Of a stretch of DNA of 64,000 nucleotides, positions 9,001 through 16,770 are shown piece by piece. The notes under the pieces are model-generated. The model was not told the origin of the DNA. It searched no databases and saw nothing but the letters and a program-made list of their open reading frames with translations. The DNA lies in NCBI RefSeq assembly GCF_001051235.1, contig NZ_CBTJ020000045.1, positions 49,308-113,307 of the forward strand, written 5' to 3'. Source of the DNA: Candidatus Competibacter denitrificans Run_A_D11 (lineage in GTDB: Bacteria > Pseudomonadota > Gammaproteobacteria > Competibacterales > Competibacteraceae). Position 1 is the first letter of the stretch, and every line of letters starts with the position of its first letter. The translations under genes were made by a program, and so were the position numbers.

Positions 9001-9578
9001 ATTTAACCATGGCGATTCGCCGGCTTGGTTACGCCATCGTGTACGAAGATGAAGCCGTCGCGCTGACCGAAGCGCCCGACACCGTGCGTGGCTTCATTCG
9101 CCAGCGTTACCGCTGGATGTTTGGCACTTTGCAAGCGGCCTGGAAACACCGTGACGTGCTCTTCCGGCCGCGCCATGGCGCGCTAGGCTTTGTGGCGCTG
9201 CCGAATATCTTTATTTTTCAGGTCTTCTTTCCGTTGATCTCGCCGGTGATGGATCTTTTACTGGTCTGGTCGCTGGGGTCAGCCGCTATCAGTCACTGGC
9301 AACACCCCGCCGAGTTTTCGCCGGATGCACTCTGGCGAGTGCTGTTTTATTACGCCCTGTTCGTGACGGTAGATTATCTGGCGGCTATTTTGGCTTTCGC
9401 CCTGGAACGCCGGGAAAGCTGGAGCTTGCTGGTCTGGTTGTTCTGGCAACGCTTTTTCTATCGCCAATTGATGTACTACGTCGCCATCAAGAGCGCATTG
9501 ACCTCTTTGCGCGGCGTGCTGGTAGGCTGGGGCAAGCTGGAGCGCAAAGCCACAGTTACGGCGGAGGCCGCGTTATAA
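6048..9578 (+). CDS. GH18-CE4-GT2 three-domain polysaccharide synthase
   Basis: This 1176-residue membrane protein joins three carbohydrate enzymes. Residues 56-78 form a membrane anchor. Residues about 150-450 are a GH18-like barrel in which GVSIDFENI carries the Asp265/Glu267 catalytic signature. Residues about 530-730 are a polysaccharide deacetylase: LTFDDGPD supplies Asp539 and Asp540, and NHTFTHP supplies metal-binding His590 and His594. After membrane helices near 760-788, residues about 803-1060 are a processive GT2 domain with VVVPAYNEE, VDDGSSD, DADT, AEDADLT and the QRYRW motif, followed by further C-terminal helices. The set implies synthesis of a beta-linked aminosugar polymer on the inner face, with deacetylation and hydrolysis or trimming outside. 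The start is uncertain, since neither 6048 nor the ATG at 6087 has a clear Shine-Dalgarno. Product identity (chitin, PNAG or other) is inference. Confidence 0.85.
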   Translation: MRYSAALSPANHDMPQPSPPLAQADSTTLAEFPDSPEIKPVFFDPTNKRWPRLRAGMTLVAVVLTVLLGGLLFSILASPALPTLNLPGASFLPQGAHAVPPIPALAPARTLTHRERAFEKTKIKLARARDRDLRQLLAQAPQADPLADKKQLAIGFFVNWDDSSMTSLKQNLGSLDMVIAEWLHLVDEDGLLREDDPTRQTHATQYIRDRRPDFAIVPLVNNWNGKEWEGAKLANMLAKPAARAHVIEQLTDYVERHRFAGVSIDFENIPAKAQPNFQRFIAELYAAFKPKNWSVSVNVPASDPSFDYRKLTASADYLILMIYDEHWSTGTPGPIASLPWFAKALRQRQHDIPADKMIVAIGNYAYDWQAGGHPAEERTYEEAVLIAKESEGVIHLDPVSLNPTFNYADDNDRIHHVWMLDAVTAFNQLVVIRSVQPRGIALWRMGSEDPALWRVFGKAAPLDTALASELGQIQFGYGLDYEGQGEILEITARPQTGNRTITFDPKRNLITAEHYTQFPSPYMITRHGGATRKVALTFDDGPDALYTPQILDALHQAGVPGTFFIIGVNGELNPDLLQREVAEGHEIGNHTFTHPNISNISATQFQLELSATQRLLASAVGRHSLLFRPPYAVDAEPETIDQLRPVEWASEQGYLVVGMQIDPDDWQRPGVDEIVQRTVAEAERGEGNMILLHDAGGDRSQTVEAIPKIVEALRAKGFQFVTVSDLLGRSRDAVMPLVAPDSQWQTWWDGAAFGFLNWSSSLIHWLFLLGIVLGIARLLFIGVLAIYQRWRQRHTVFDPAYSLSVAVVVPAYNEEKVIAQTIASLLASDHPQQFEIIVVDDGSSDATYRIARESFAHDARVKVFTKPNGGKPAALNFGLAQTRAEIIVALDADTVFTRDTLTKLVRHFANPRIGAVAGNAKVGNRINLLTRWQALEYITSQNLDRRAFDVLNCITVVPGAVGAWRRKLILQAGGFTDLTLAEDADLTMAIRRLGYAIVYEDEAVALTEAPDTVRGFIRQRYRWMFGTLQAAWKHRDVLFRPRHGALGFVALPNIFIFQVFFPLISPVMDLLLVWSLGSAAISHWQHPAEFSPDALWRVLFYYALFVTVDYLAAILAFALERRESWSLLVWLFWQRFFYRQLMYYVAIKSALTSLRGVLVGWGKLERKATVTAEAAL

Positions 9579-10154
9579 AATTGCCTGTGATGCCGTAGCC
9601 TTGGCGTGCGTGCCAACCGACCTAAGCCAATCGGTGTAATTTGCGCTCAGGGCGGCAACACCCACGCTGATATCCGAAAAGTCGAAAAACGGCAGGCCAT
9701 ATTGGCCGCATTGCCGCTGATACCAACGGCTGTGCTTGATTTGGCTTTCCAGATAAGCGCGGGCGGTTTTCTTCGATCTCTCGGCAAGCCAGTGGGCTTT
9801 TTCCCGTTTGATCATCGTCAGACGCTGTTCCACAGTGCCGTTCGGATATCCGCAATACACCGGATAGAACTGGCCCTGGCTTCGATCCTTCAGTTTTTTG
9901 GCCGGGGCCGGATCAATCCAACCGCCTTCAACAAGGCAAGCCGCGTTCACCGCTAATAGCTGCACGACCACCTGCAATGCGATCTTGTCGGTGGCCTTCT
10001 CCAGGTTAGTGTGATCCTCGAACGCGCTGTCGAGAATATCGTAAAACTCGTCCAGCTCGACAATCGGCCACTGTGCTTCGGCTGCCAACGCTCTGGCGAC
10101 CACTGACTTTCCAGATGCGCTGGCGCCGCCTATGAAGTAAATCGCGCTTGCCAT
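9573..10154 (-). CDS. P-loop kinase-like protein of unknown substrate
   Basis: This 193-residue protein opens with a Walker A motif, FIGGASASGKSVVARALA (residues about 7-24), followed by an acidic ELDEFYD. That layout is typical of small-molecule or nucleoside kinases of the P-loop superfamily. The C-terminal half, with REKAHWLAERSKKTARAYLESQIKHSRWY, resembles a basic lid segment. No named family is recognised. The gene starts 15 bases after the trpE stop, so it is probably the last gene of the rpe-gph-trpE transcript. Its 3' end overlaps the convergent GH18-CE4-GT2 gene by six bases. Its link to tryptophan or pentose metabolism is unknown. Confidence 0.65.
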   Translation of the reverse strand: MASAIYFIGGASASGKSVVARALAAEAQWPIVELDEFYDILDSAFEDHTNLEKATDKIALQVVVQLLAVNAACLVEGGWIDPAPAKKLKDRSQGQFYPVYCGYPNGTVEQRLTMIKREKAHWLAERSKKTARAYLESQIKHSRWYQRQCGQYGLPFFDFSDISVGVAALSANYTDWLRSVGTHAKATASQAIL

Positions 10155-10169
10155 TGGCTGGGAATCTCT

Positions 10170-11675
10170 TCAGATCTTCTCGCCTATGGCACGCGGCTCA
10201 TCCAGCCCCTGCTCCGCCAGCGCTGCCGCCCGAAACAGCGCACGACCCTTATTCATCGTCTCTTCCCACTCATTTTGCGGAACAGAATCCGCCACCACGC
10301 CACCCCCAGCCTGAATATGCAGCATTCCATCCTTTAAGACGGCGGTGCGGATGGCGATGGCAGTATCCATATTGCCCGACCACGACAGATAGCCGACCGC
10401 GCCGGCGTAGATGCCGCGCTTGACCGGCTCCAATTCGTCGATGATTTCCATGGCGCGAATCTTAGGCGCACCGCTCACCGTACCGGCGGGAAAAGTGGCC
10501 CGTAACGCATCAATGGCCGTCAGACCTGGCCGCAACCGACCTGTCACGTTGGAAACGATATGCATGACATGCGAATAACGCTCGACCACCATCTTTTCAG
10601 TCAGCCGAACGCTACCGATTTCGCTGACCCGACCGACATCGTTGCGGCCCAGATCGATCAGCATTAAATGCTCGGCCAACTCCTTGGGATCGGCCAATAA
10701 CTCTGCTGCCAGCGCCTGGTCCTCCGCTTCGGTCGCCCCCCGCCAACGGGTGCCGGCAATAGGCCGCACCGTGAGCAGGCCGTCTTCCAGCCGGGTCAGA
10801 ATTTCCGGCGAGGAACCGACAATATGAACATCGCCCAGATTCAGAAAATACATATAGGGCGAAGGATTCAGGCCGCGCAGCGCCCGATACAAATCCAGCG
10901 GCGGCGCCTTAAACGGTGCCGACAAGCGCTGCGAGGGCACCACCTGCATACAATCCCCGGCCAGAATATAGTCCTTGATCCGCTCCACCGCATTTTCGTA
11001 GCCCGTCTTGGTAAAGCCGGAGACGAACTGAATCTCTTCCGCCGCCGGGCGCGTTCGATAGGGCGCATAGAGCGAGCGCGGAGTGCGCAACAGTTCGCTC
11101 CAGTCATCCAGCCGTTGCTGGGCGCGGGAATAGGCACGCTCCACCGCCGGATCAACCAAGGTGATCAGATAGAGTCGCCCGGCCAGGTTGTCGAACACCA
11201 CCACATCTTCCGACACCAGCAAGAGAATATCCGGGTTATCCAGCGGATCGGGATTCGGGCAATGCGCCAGCTTGGGTTCGATGTAGCGGATGGTGTCATA
11301 GCTGAAATAGCCGACCAGCCCGCCGATGAAGCGCGGTAAACCCCCGCCGGTGGCCGGCACCCGATACCGGCTCTGAAACTCTTGAATCCACGCCAGCGGA
11401 TCGGGGCACTCCAGCGATTCGACGATTTCTCCGGCGTGCTCAACCGTCACCCGCTGGCCACGAACCCGGATGATCTTGCGACAGGGCAGGCCGATGATCG
11501 AGTAGCGGCCCCATTTTTCGCCGCCGTGAACCGATTCCAGCAAATAGCTATACGGCGCATCGGCCAGTTTGAGATAGGTGCTGAGTGGGGTATCGAAGTC
11601 GGCCAGCATCTCACGGGCGACGGGGATGCGGTTGAAGCCCTGTTCAACCAGGCGTTGAAAGTTTTTTTGGTTCAT
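10170..11675 (-). CDS. trpE: anthranilate synthase component I
   Basis: TrpE (501 residues, the usual length) converts chorismate to anthranilate using ammonia supplied by the TrpG glutaminase subunit. The N-terminal regulatory domain contains [18 protein letters not shown], with the LLES-type motif linked to tryptophan feedback binding. The C-terminal chorismate-binding domain shows [42 protein letters not shown] and [18 protein letters not shown]. It follows gph by 135 bases on the same strand and is followed by a P-loop kinase gene rather than trpG. No trp leader peptide with tandem Trp codons was seen in the gap upstream. Confidence 0.95.
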   Translation of the reverse strand: MNQKNFQRLVEQGFNRIPVAREMLADFDTPLSTYLKLADAPYSYLLESVHGGEKWGRYSIIGLPCRKIIRVRGQRVTVEHAGEIVESLECPDPLAWIQEFQSRYRVPATGGGLPRFIGGLVGYFSYDTIRYIEPKLAHCPNPDPLDNPDILLLVSEDVVVFDNLAGRLYLITLVDPAVERAYSRAQQRLDDWSELLRTPRSLYAPYRTRPAAEEIQFVSGFTKTGYENAVERIKDYILAGDCMQVVPSQRLSAPFKAPPLDLYRALRGLNPSPYMYFLNLGDVHIVGSSPEILTRLEDGLLTVRPIAGTRWRGATEAEDQALAAELLADPKELAEHLMLIDLGRNDVGRVSEIGSVRLTEKMVVERYSHVMHIVSNVTGRLRPGLTAIDALRATFPAGTVSGAPKIRAMEIIDELEPVKRGIYAGAVGYLSWSGNMDTAIAIRTAVLKDGMLHIQAGGGVVADSVPQNEWEETMNKGRALFRAAALAEQGLDEPRAIGEKI

Positions 11676-11810
11676 AAATCGCGGACAATCCTGAGCGGCG
11701 AAAACGGAAAATTCTAAGAATCTGCATGTTGCGATTCTAACCGCGCCATCGAAAGTCCGGGGGTAACTTACCGCACAAGCAGGAAAACAGGGATCGAGCC
11801 GACTGGCACA

Positions 11811-12488
11811 TCAGACAACTCTGTCCAGCAGGCCAAGCAAATCGGTGATGGAGTCGATGACCGCATCCGGGTTTGCCTCATGGATCGGGTGGCCGTGGTT
11901 GTAGCCGTAAGGCACGCACACCACGGGACAACCGGCGTTACGGGCGGCGCTGACATCATTGCGTGAATCACCCACCATGAGGCTTTGCGCAATAGGGACG
12001 CCCAATCGCTCAGCGCACAGCAACAAAGCATCCGGTGCTGGCTTGGGATTGGGTGTGCAATCGCCACCGACGACTGTGGCAAAGAAGTGACCGATCCCCA
12101 GACGCGCCAGGAGCGGTATGGAAAACTCGGTGAGTTTGTTGGTGACGCAGGCCATGGGTAAGCCGGCGGCTTGCAATTGGCTTAAGCCCTCGCGCACGCC
12201 AGGATAAACGGTGCTGTAGACACTGATATGGCTGGCGTAGGCGGCTTTGTACAGCGGTTTGGCGCGGGCGAATAAATCTGGGTCTGCACGGCCCGCCATG
12301 TCGTTGGTGATCGCACGACAAATCAAGTTATCGACTCCGTTACCGACCCAAATGCGTACTTGGGCTTCCTCACGGGCTGGCAAGCCAAGCTGCTGGAGCA
12401 TGATATTTACAGCGGCCGTCAAATCCGGTGCGCTGTCCACCAAGGTGCCATCAAGGTCAAACAATAGAGCAGTAATGTTTTTGAACAT
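11811..12488 (-). CDS. gph: phosphoglycolate phosphatase
   Basis: This 225-residue HAD-superfamily phosphatase removes phosphate from 2-phosphoglycolate, which arises from DNA 3'-end repair or from oxygenase activity. Motif I is LLFDLDGTLVDSAPDL near residue 8, with the nucleophilic Asp and the Asp two residues on. Motif II lies around ACVTNKL, and motifs III/IV appear as KPAPDALL and MVGDSRNDVSAA. The open frame extends upstream through the end of rpe, but the start at 12488 gives the family's standard N-terminus and leaves only four bases between the rpe stop and this ATG. The rpe-gph pairing is classical and supports the name. Confidence 0.9.
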   Translation of the reverse strand: MFKNITALLFDLDGTLVDSAPDLTAAVNIMLQQLGLPAREEAQVRIWVGNGVDNLICRAITNDMAGRADPDLFARAKPLYKAAYASHISVYSTVYPGVREGLSQLQAAGLPMACVTNKLTEFSIPLLARLGIGHFFATVVGGDCTPNPKPAPDALLLCAERLGVPIAQSLMVGDSRNDVSAARNAGCPVVCVPYGYNHGHPIHEANPDAVIDSITDLLGLLDRVV

Positions 12489-12492
12489 GGTT

Positions 12493-13167
12493 TCAGTGGC
12501 TAGCCTTGGCAAGTTCCGCCCGCATGGCGGCGATGGTAGATCGATAATCAGGTGTATTGAAGATAGCGGACCCGGCCACGAAGGTATCGGCACCGGCCTC
12601 GGCAATGGCGCGGATGTTATCGGTTTTGACCCCGCCATCCACTTCAAGCCGGATTGGATAACCACTGGCATCGATTAATTGGCGGGCTTCGCGCAGTTTG
12701 TCCAGGGTACGGTCGATGAAACGCTGACCGCCGAAGCCGGGATTAACCGCCATCAGCAACACCATATCCAGCTTATCCATCACATAGTGTAGATAATTCA
12801 GTGAGGTAGCGGGATTGAACACCAATCCGGCTCGGCAGCCGCAATCGCGGATCAGTTGCAGGCTGCGATCAATATGCTCACTGGCTTCAGGATGGAAGGT
12901 GATGTAACTGGCACCGGCTTCGGCAAAATCGGGAATGATCCGATCCACCGGCTTGACCATGAGATGTACGTCGATGGGCGCGGTGACGCCGTATTTGCGC
13001 AGCGCCGCGCAGACGAGCGGGCCGATGGTGAGATTGGGGACGTAGTGGTTGTCCATTACATCGAAATGGACGATATCCGCGCCGGCGGCCAGCACGGCGT
13101 CCACCTCCGCCCCAAGTCGGGCGAAGTCAGCCGATAGAATGGAAGGCGCAATCCAGTAATCCTGCAT
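12493..13167 (-). CDS. rpe: ribulose-phosphate 3-epimerase
   Basis: Rpe interconverts ribulose 5-phosphate and xylulose 5-phosphate in the pentose phosphate pathway. The 224-residue TIM barrel is full length. It shows [13 protein letters not shown] at the N-terminus, [17 protein letters not shown] with the metal-binding His and Asp, DVHLMV, and [13 protein letters not shown], then LEVDGGVK with the second catalytic Asp, and phosphate-binding VAGSAIF near the C-terminus. It leads the operon rpe-gph-trpE. The upstream intergenic region separates it from the gene-cassette attC. Confidence 0.95.
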   Translation of the reverse strand: MQDYWIAPSILSADFARLGAEVDAVLAAGADIVHFDVMDNHYVPNLTIGPLVCAALRKYGVTAPIDVHLMVKPVDRIIPDFAEAGASYITFHPEASEHIDRSLQLIRDCGCRAGLVFNPATSLNYLHYVMDKLDMVLLMAVNPGFGGQRFIDRTLDKLREARQLIDASGYPIRLEVDGGVKTDNIRAIAEAGADTFVAGSAIFNTPDYRSTIAAMRAELAKASH

Positions 13168-13417
13168 AACGAGGCCGTGTTGTCTCCAGTGGAAGGTCCG
13201 GGTGGCGCCTGGAGTAGCAACCCAGGTTGGGCGCTAACTTTACCCGAATCGGCTGGGGTTTGGCAGGTTTGGCGTAGCTTGTGTGGTTTGGAGAGCGTGA
13301 TGGAGCAAGGGATAAGCAAAGAGATTAGCTCTTCATCCGCTGGTTAGGAGCCGCTTCGCGTTGAGCAAGCAACGGATGGTAATCCGCCGCCCTGCTGGTG
13401 TGGGCGCGAAGTGTCCG
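13168..13417. other. intergenic stretch between rpe and the cassette attC
   Basis: These 250 bases show no credible gene on either strand. They contain a 9-bp hairpin stem in the minus-strand transcript (13334-13342 pairing with 13370-13378, one G-U pair) with a 27-base loop and no T-run. The rpe promoter should be here but no clear -35/-10 pair was found. If the neighbouring cassette is a recent insertion, this was originally the rpe upstream region. Confidence 0.4.
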
Positions 13418-13486
13418 CGACAACGTTTGAATTCACCGGCCTTGCGCGGCTTTATGCGCAAGGTCCGGTGGAATGATGGGTTGGGC
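13418..13486 (-). repeat. integron attC recombination site
   Basis: On the minus strand the site reads R'' GCCCAAC (13486-13480), a long imperfect palindrome, then R' beginning GTT (13424-13422). The central arms at 13434-13447 and 13456-13470 pair over 14 bp around an 8-base loop, with one unpaired base at 13464. A further 3 bp (13431-13433 with 13472-13474) pair if base 13471 is extrahelical. A stem, small loop and a few extrahelical bases on one arm, bounded by RYYYAAC/GTTRRRY, is the architecture of attC. It starts 15 bases after the stop of the DUF4209 gene, the normal position for a cassette's own attC. The complement of this R'' (GTTGGGC) occurs at the upstream cassette boundary, which strengthens the call. 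Confidence 0.8.
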
Positions 13487-15392
13487 CTCGGCGAATATGG
13501 CCTAGGATTCCTCACTTGGGTTCTGTGCCTTTCGTGCTGCGTTCCAGAACGTGTTGAACACGACCTTAACGCCAAGCCACCATGCATAAATGGCATAGGT
13601 GGATTGACATTCTTCATCGGTGAGCAACCCATGCGCCAGCTCATTTCGGAGGTTTGGTCCAAGTGCGTCACAGAAGAGAGCCTTAAGCTCAAACGCCAAG
13701 TCCTCTCCGAAGATCTGTGTGACCTCTGGAATCTTCATCAATGTGCTAAGGCCGTTCTCGTTCTCAATGCCATCCTTATCCAGAGTGGTAGTTTTGACGC
13801 CAACGGCCTTCAGATGCCAACGAACCATGTGCTCGATTTGAGGCACCAAGATGTGTAGCGCAGCAACAAAGTCATTGTCGTAACCTGCGAAAAGCGCTCG
13901 ACCCATGAGGCGCTTTCTGTCTGTCGGGACGATAGGGGAGCGACTGGCGATGGCAATAAAATCCTCCGCTCGGAGTCGGTGTTCAAGGCGCAAGATTTCG
14001 AGTGCCGGCCATATTTCGCCCTGTACGATCAAGCCAAGCTCCATGCCGTAGTGCTTGACCATCTCCGCCCACAGTGTGGCCTTGTACTCCTCAGAGTTGG
14101 CGTCCCCAAACCCCATGCCAGGACGTTTCGCAATCACTCGGCCGTCACGCGACATGTGTGTCGCAGCAAATAGAGCCTGTAACGGATGCTCACGAAGCAT
14201 TTTCTCCGAGAACTCGCGTATCTTTCCTGCTCTCGCGCCACGATAGATGTTTGCGAACGCTGCGAGTGCATCGAGCGTCGGTTTTCCCTTTACCGCGCCA
14301 ATGGCCGTTTCGACTATCTCGGAAATGTCGATAGTCGGTGATGTGATCTGCCCCATTTCATCAAGGGATTTGGCGCCAGCATTGCTCAGATGCTTATGCA
14401 ACTCTGCAATCCTTTCGTCGACCCTGTGAGTATTTCGCTCACTGCGAGGGATGTTGCGATAGGACTGGATTGCGTTCTCGTAGAAGCTTGCCGCAACCAG
14501 GTTGCTGGGTTGCTCAGCAGACAATCTGGCCACCGCCTCCTTAACCCAACCCTCAGCAAGGAAAGCAGTCATCTCCGCTGCTTTGGCTATGTTGCCAGTC
14601 TGCTGAAACCATCGTGATGCGGCATCAGAGTAGTTTCTGGCTCGATACAGGTCACCATCGCCATCGAAGGCACGGGCTGTGGCTTCAAGCTTAGCAGCAA
14701 CAGCTAGACGATGAGCGTGACCAAGCCTGTGACTTGCGAGCACGTCGGAAAGCCAAAGAGAAAGGTACCCATCTTCCTTTCTGGAATTTTCAAATGCTGC
14801 GACGATTGCAGCTTCGATTTCCTTCAACCGATCACCGGCGCCGGCCTTAAGCATCAGGGTGAGGCTTATCGCTCGCAGCCAGCACTCCCGACTGCCTCGA
14901 ATCCAAGTTTCTGAATCGAGAGGGAGTTGGCGGTACGCATCAATAGCGAGCAAGGCGTGCTTTGGACTTCGCGGTTCAATCAACAGCCAAACTAGATCAG
15001 CAAGTCGTGCTTGGAGCCAAGGGTCGTCGACTTCTTCGACAAACGCAGCGAAGAGGTCTACATCCGACCGCTGAAAGTCGATTGGTGAGGATGAGCGTCT
15101 TCCGTTCATGACCATGAACGGTTTGAATGGCTCGTTGGGGCTGCTGGGATTCAGCATCATCGAACAAGCGTCCGCGAGGAGCCAAAGACCCTTACCTTCA
15201 GAAAGCAAGCCATTCTCAATTGCCGTCCGAGCGGCGGTCGAAAGAGCTTGCCACATGCTTGAATAGCCCTCGCGGTCACCAACTGCGAGAGCTTCCCTCC
15301 AGCCGGAATTGCGGAGGCTTTCAATAGTCGCTGTCGTTTGTTCTGGGTAACGTTCCATGCAGAAACCGTGTGTCGTAGATCAAGAGGCCCAA
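13424..15392 (-). mobile_element. single integron gene cassette, no integrase nearby
   Basis: The unit of 1969 bases runs from the G^TT crossover before the DUF4209 gene (minus strand GTTGGGC at 15393-15387) to the crossover in the downstream attC (13424). A perfect 10-bp inverted repeat, GAGGCCCAAC at 15384-15393 and GTTGGGCCTC at 13480-13489 on the plus strand, is what one circular cassette's R' and R'' would leave after integration. The gene fills the cassette, with 34 bases before the ATG and 15 between stop and attC. No intI and no second attC are seen, so it is either a lone cassette inserted at a secondary G^TT site or the residue of a cassette array. Confidence 0.72.
13502..15358 (-). 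CDS. DUF4209-type cassette protein with RNxxxHG motif
   Basis: This 618-residue, largely helical soluble protein has no signal peptide or membrane segment. The C-terminus holds LRNELAHGLL (residues 570-579), matching the conserved RNxxxHG motif of DUF4209. Arg571 and His576 also fit the R-x4-6-H spacing of HEPN ribonucleases. HEPN membership is inference. The N-terminal two-thirds resemble helical-repeat scaffolding (many short paired helices such as AAEMTAFLAEGWVKEAVARL). The gene is flanked by integron recombination sequences, lies between rpe and selD with no functional link to either, and has no strong Shine-Dalgarno, as is common for cassettes. A defence or stress function would be consistent but is unproven; the biochemical role is unknown. 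Confidence 0.7.
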   Translation of the reverse strand: MERYPEQTTATIESLRNSGWREALAVGDREGYSSMWQALSTAARTAIENGLLSEGKGLWLLADACSMMLNPSSPNEPFKPFMVMNGRRSSSPIDFQRSDVDLFAAFVEEVDDPWLQARLADLVWLLIEPRSPKHALLAIDAYRQLPLDSETWIRGSRECWLRAISLTLMLKAGAGDRLKEIEAAIVAAFENSRKEDGYLSLWLSDVLASHRLGHAHRLAVAAKLEATARAFDGDGDLYRARNYSDAASRWFQQTGNIAKAAEMTAFLAEGWVKEAVARLSAEQPSNLVAASFYENAIQSYRNIPRSERNTHRVDERIAELHKHLSNAGAKSLDEMGQITSPTIDISEIVETAIGAVKGKPTLDALAAFANIYRGARAGKIREFSEKMLREHPLQALFAATHMSRDGRVIAKRPGMGFGDANSEEYKATLWAEMVKHYGMELGLIVQGEIWPALEILRLEHRLRAEDFIAIASRSPIVPTDRKRLMGRALFAGYDNDFVAALHILVPQIEHMVRWHLKAVGVKTTTLDKDGIENENGLSTLMKIPEVTQIFGEDLAFELKALFCDALGPNLRNELAHGLLTDEECQSTYAIYAWWLGVKVVFNTFWNAARKAQNPSEES

Positions 15393-15398
15393 CAAGTA

Positions 15399-15440
15399 AT
15401 TATAAAGTTCTGTATAACTTCCTTATGCTGGAGTTATACA
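15399..15440 (-). promoter_or_regulatory. AT-rich inverted repeat and TATAAT upstream of the cassette
   Basis: A perfect 9-bp inverted repeat (TGTATAACT at 15411-15419, AGTTATACA at 15432-15440, 12-base spacer) lies just after the selD stop. A minus-strand TATAAT at 15404-15399 lies six bases before the cassette boundary. It could be an operator plus -10 element reading into the cassette, or a weak selD terminator. No good -35 hexamer is present at 16-18 bases. Confidence 0.35.
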
Positions 15441-15448
15441 ACAACGCC

Positions 15449-16528
15449 TCACAATTCTTGCACCGTCACGCCGGGCATACCGGACGCCAGCATTCCAATT
15501 CGCGCTGCTTCGGCAAAATCCGCCCCGTGAAAGCTTTCCAAGACCGACCCGACCGTTTCCGGCGCGCAGGACACCAATAGGCCGCCGCTGGTCTGCGGAT
15601 CGCACAGCAAGCGCCAAGCCCAGTCCGGTAAATTGGGATCAAGCTGAACCTCATGCCCGTAGCTAGCCCAATTGCGCTCTATCGCACCGGGGCCGATGCC
15701 TTGCGGGGTCAACTGAAGCGCGGTCGGCAGGATCGGCAAAGCGGAAAACTGGACTGAGGCCGCCAGCCCCGAACCCCGGCATATCTCCAGCAAATGCCCC
15801 AATAGCCCAAAGCCGGTGACATCGGTCATCGCATGGACGCCAGCCAGCGCGCCAAGGGCCTGACCCACCTGATTCAATTGCGTCGTCACCGCCAGCAGCT
15901 CCGCATAGCCCGCCGTATCCAACAACCCTTTCTTGAACGCGGCGCTGAGCACGCCAACCCCCAACGGCTTGCCGAGGATCAGCACATCGCCGGGCCGGGC
16001 GGTATCGTTGCGCTTGAGCTGCGCGGGTGCGACCAGCCCCATCACCGCCAGGCCATAAATCGGCTCCGGCGAATCGATGGAATGACCACCGGCCAGCGCG
16101 ATGCCCGCGGTACGGCAGACATCGGCCCCGCCCTCCATGATGCGACGGATCACTTCCAGCGGCAGGGTATTGATCGGCATCCCCAAAATGGCCAATGCTA
16201 GGATTGGCGTCGCTCCCATCGCGTACACATCGGAAATCGCATTAGTGGCGGCGATCCGGCCAAAATCGCGGGGATCGTCCACAATCGGCATAAAAAAATC
16301 GGTGGTGGCGACCAGCGCCTGCTGGTCATTCAGGCGGAATACGGCAGCATCGTCGGCGGTGGCGCTGCCGACCAGCAGATCGGGATGGGGGAAGCCGCCA
16401 GAGACACCCGCCAGCGCCTCACGCAACACTGCCGGGGCGATTTTGCAGCCACAGCCGCCGCCGTGGGTCAGCGTCGTGAGGCGTATTGAGGACGGATCGG
16501 CAACAGCGGACACTGCTGAAGTGAGCAT
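15449..16528 (-). CDS. selD: selenide, water dikinase (selenophosphate synthetase)
   Basis: SelD makes selenophosphate, the selenium donor for Sec-tRNA synthesis, from selenide and ATP. The 359-residue protein has the glycine-rich active-site loop THGGGCGCKIAP (residues about 21-32), with the catalytic Cys and Lys. It also has the AIRS-type ATP-binding region ATTDFFMPIVDDPRDFGRIAATNAISDVYAMG. The active-site residue is an ordinary Cys codon, so SelD itself is not a selenoprotein here. It is the last gene of the selenium block, downstream of tRNA-Sec on the same strand. The cassette begins about 56 bases beyond its stop. Confidence 0.95.
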   Translation of the reverse strand: MLTSAVSAVADPSSIRLTTLTHGGGCGCKIAPAVLREALAGVSGGFPHPDLLVGSATADDAAVFRLNDQQALVATTDFFMPIVDDPRDFGRIAATNAISDVYAMGATPILALAILGMPINTLPLEVIRRIMEGGADVCRTAGIALAGGHSIDSPEPIYGLAVMGLVAPAQLKRNDTARPGDVLILGKPLGVGVLSAAFKKGLLDTAGYAELLAVTTQLNQVGQALGALAGVHAMTDVTGFGLLGHLLEICRGSGLAASVQFSALPILPTALQLTPQGIGPGAIERNWASYGHEVQLDPNLPDWAWRLLCDPQTSGGLLVSCAPETVGSVLESFHGADFAEAARIGMLASGMPGVTVQEL

Positions 16529-16661
16529 GACGGTAGTCTCGTGGTGAAAGTGGTTCGATCAAAGTCATGCGCCAGACTGGCGACCGACTTGACCACTCGC
16601 CTGCGAGGCCAGCAGCCAGTCAATAGGTTAAGCAACGATTACTGTGGAGAAAGCCAAAAAA

Positions 16662-16758
16662 TGGCGGAAGGGCGTGGGAGTCGAACCCACCAAGGACCGC
16701 CTGACGGCCCCCACCGGATTTGAAGTCCGGCCGCCTCACCGGATGACGCCGCCCTTCC
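16662..16758 (-). tRNA. selC: tRNA-Sec (anticodon UCA)
   Basis: This 97-base gene has the diagnostic 8-bp acceptor stem (GGAAGGGC at 16758-16751 pairing with GCCCTTCC) and an encoded CCA at 16664-16662. The anticodon loop CTTCAAA reads UGA. A long variable arm and a GTGGG/CCCAC T-stem are also present. It lies between selB (stop 13 bases upstream) and selD on the same strand, so it is probably processed from the selAB transcript. SelA and SelD convert its seryl group to selenocysteinyl, and SelB carries it to the fdoG UGA. Confidence 0.96.
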
Positions 16759-16770
16759 GTAAACACTGCT

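Noticed and set aside
13334..13378. Second attC next to the first
   Set aside because: A 9-bp stem is present, but no paired RYYYAAC/GTTRRRY core sites bracket it and no cassette gene accompanies it.
13333..13692. 119-residue open frame on the minus strand covering the attC region
   Set aside because: It overlaps the DUF4209 coding sequence in another frame and reads through the attC palindrome; no coding features.
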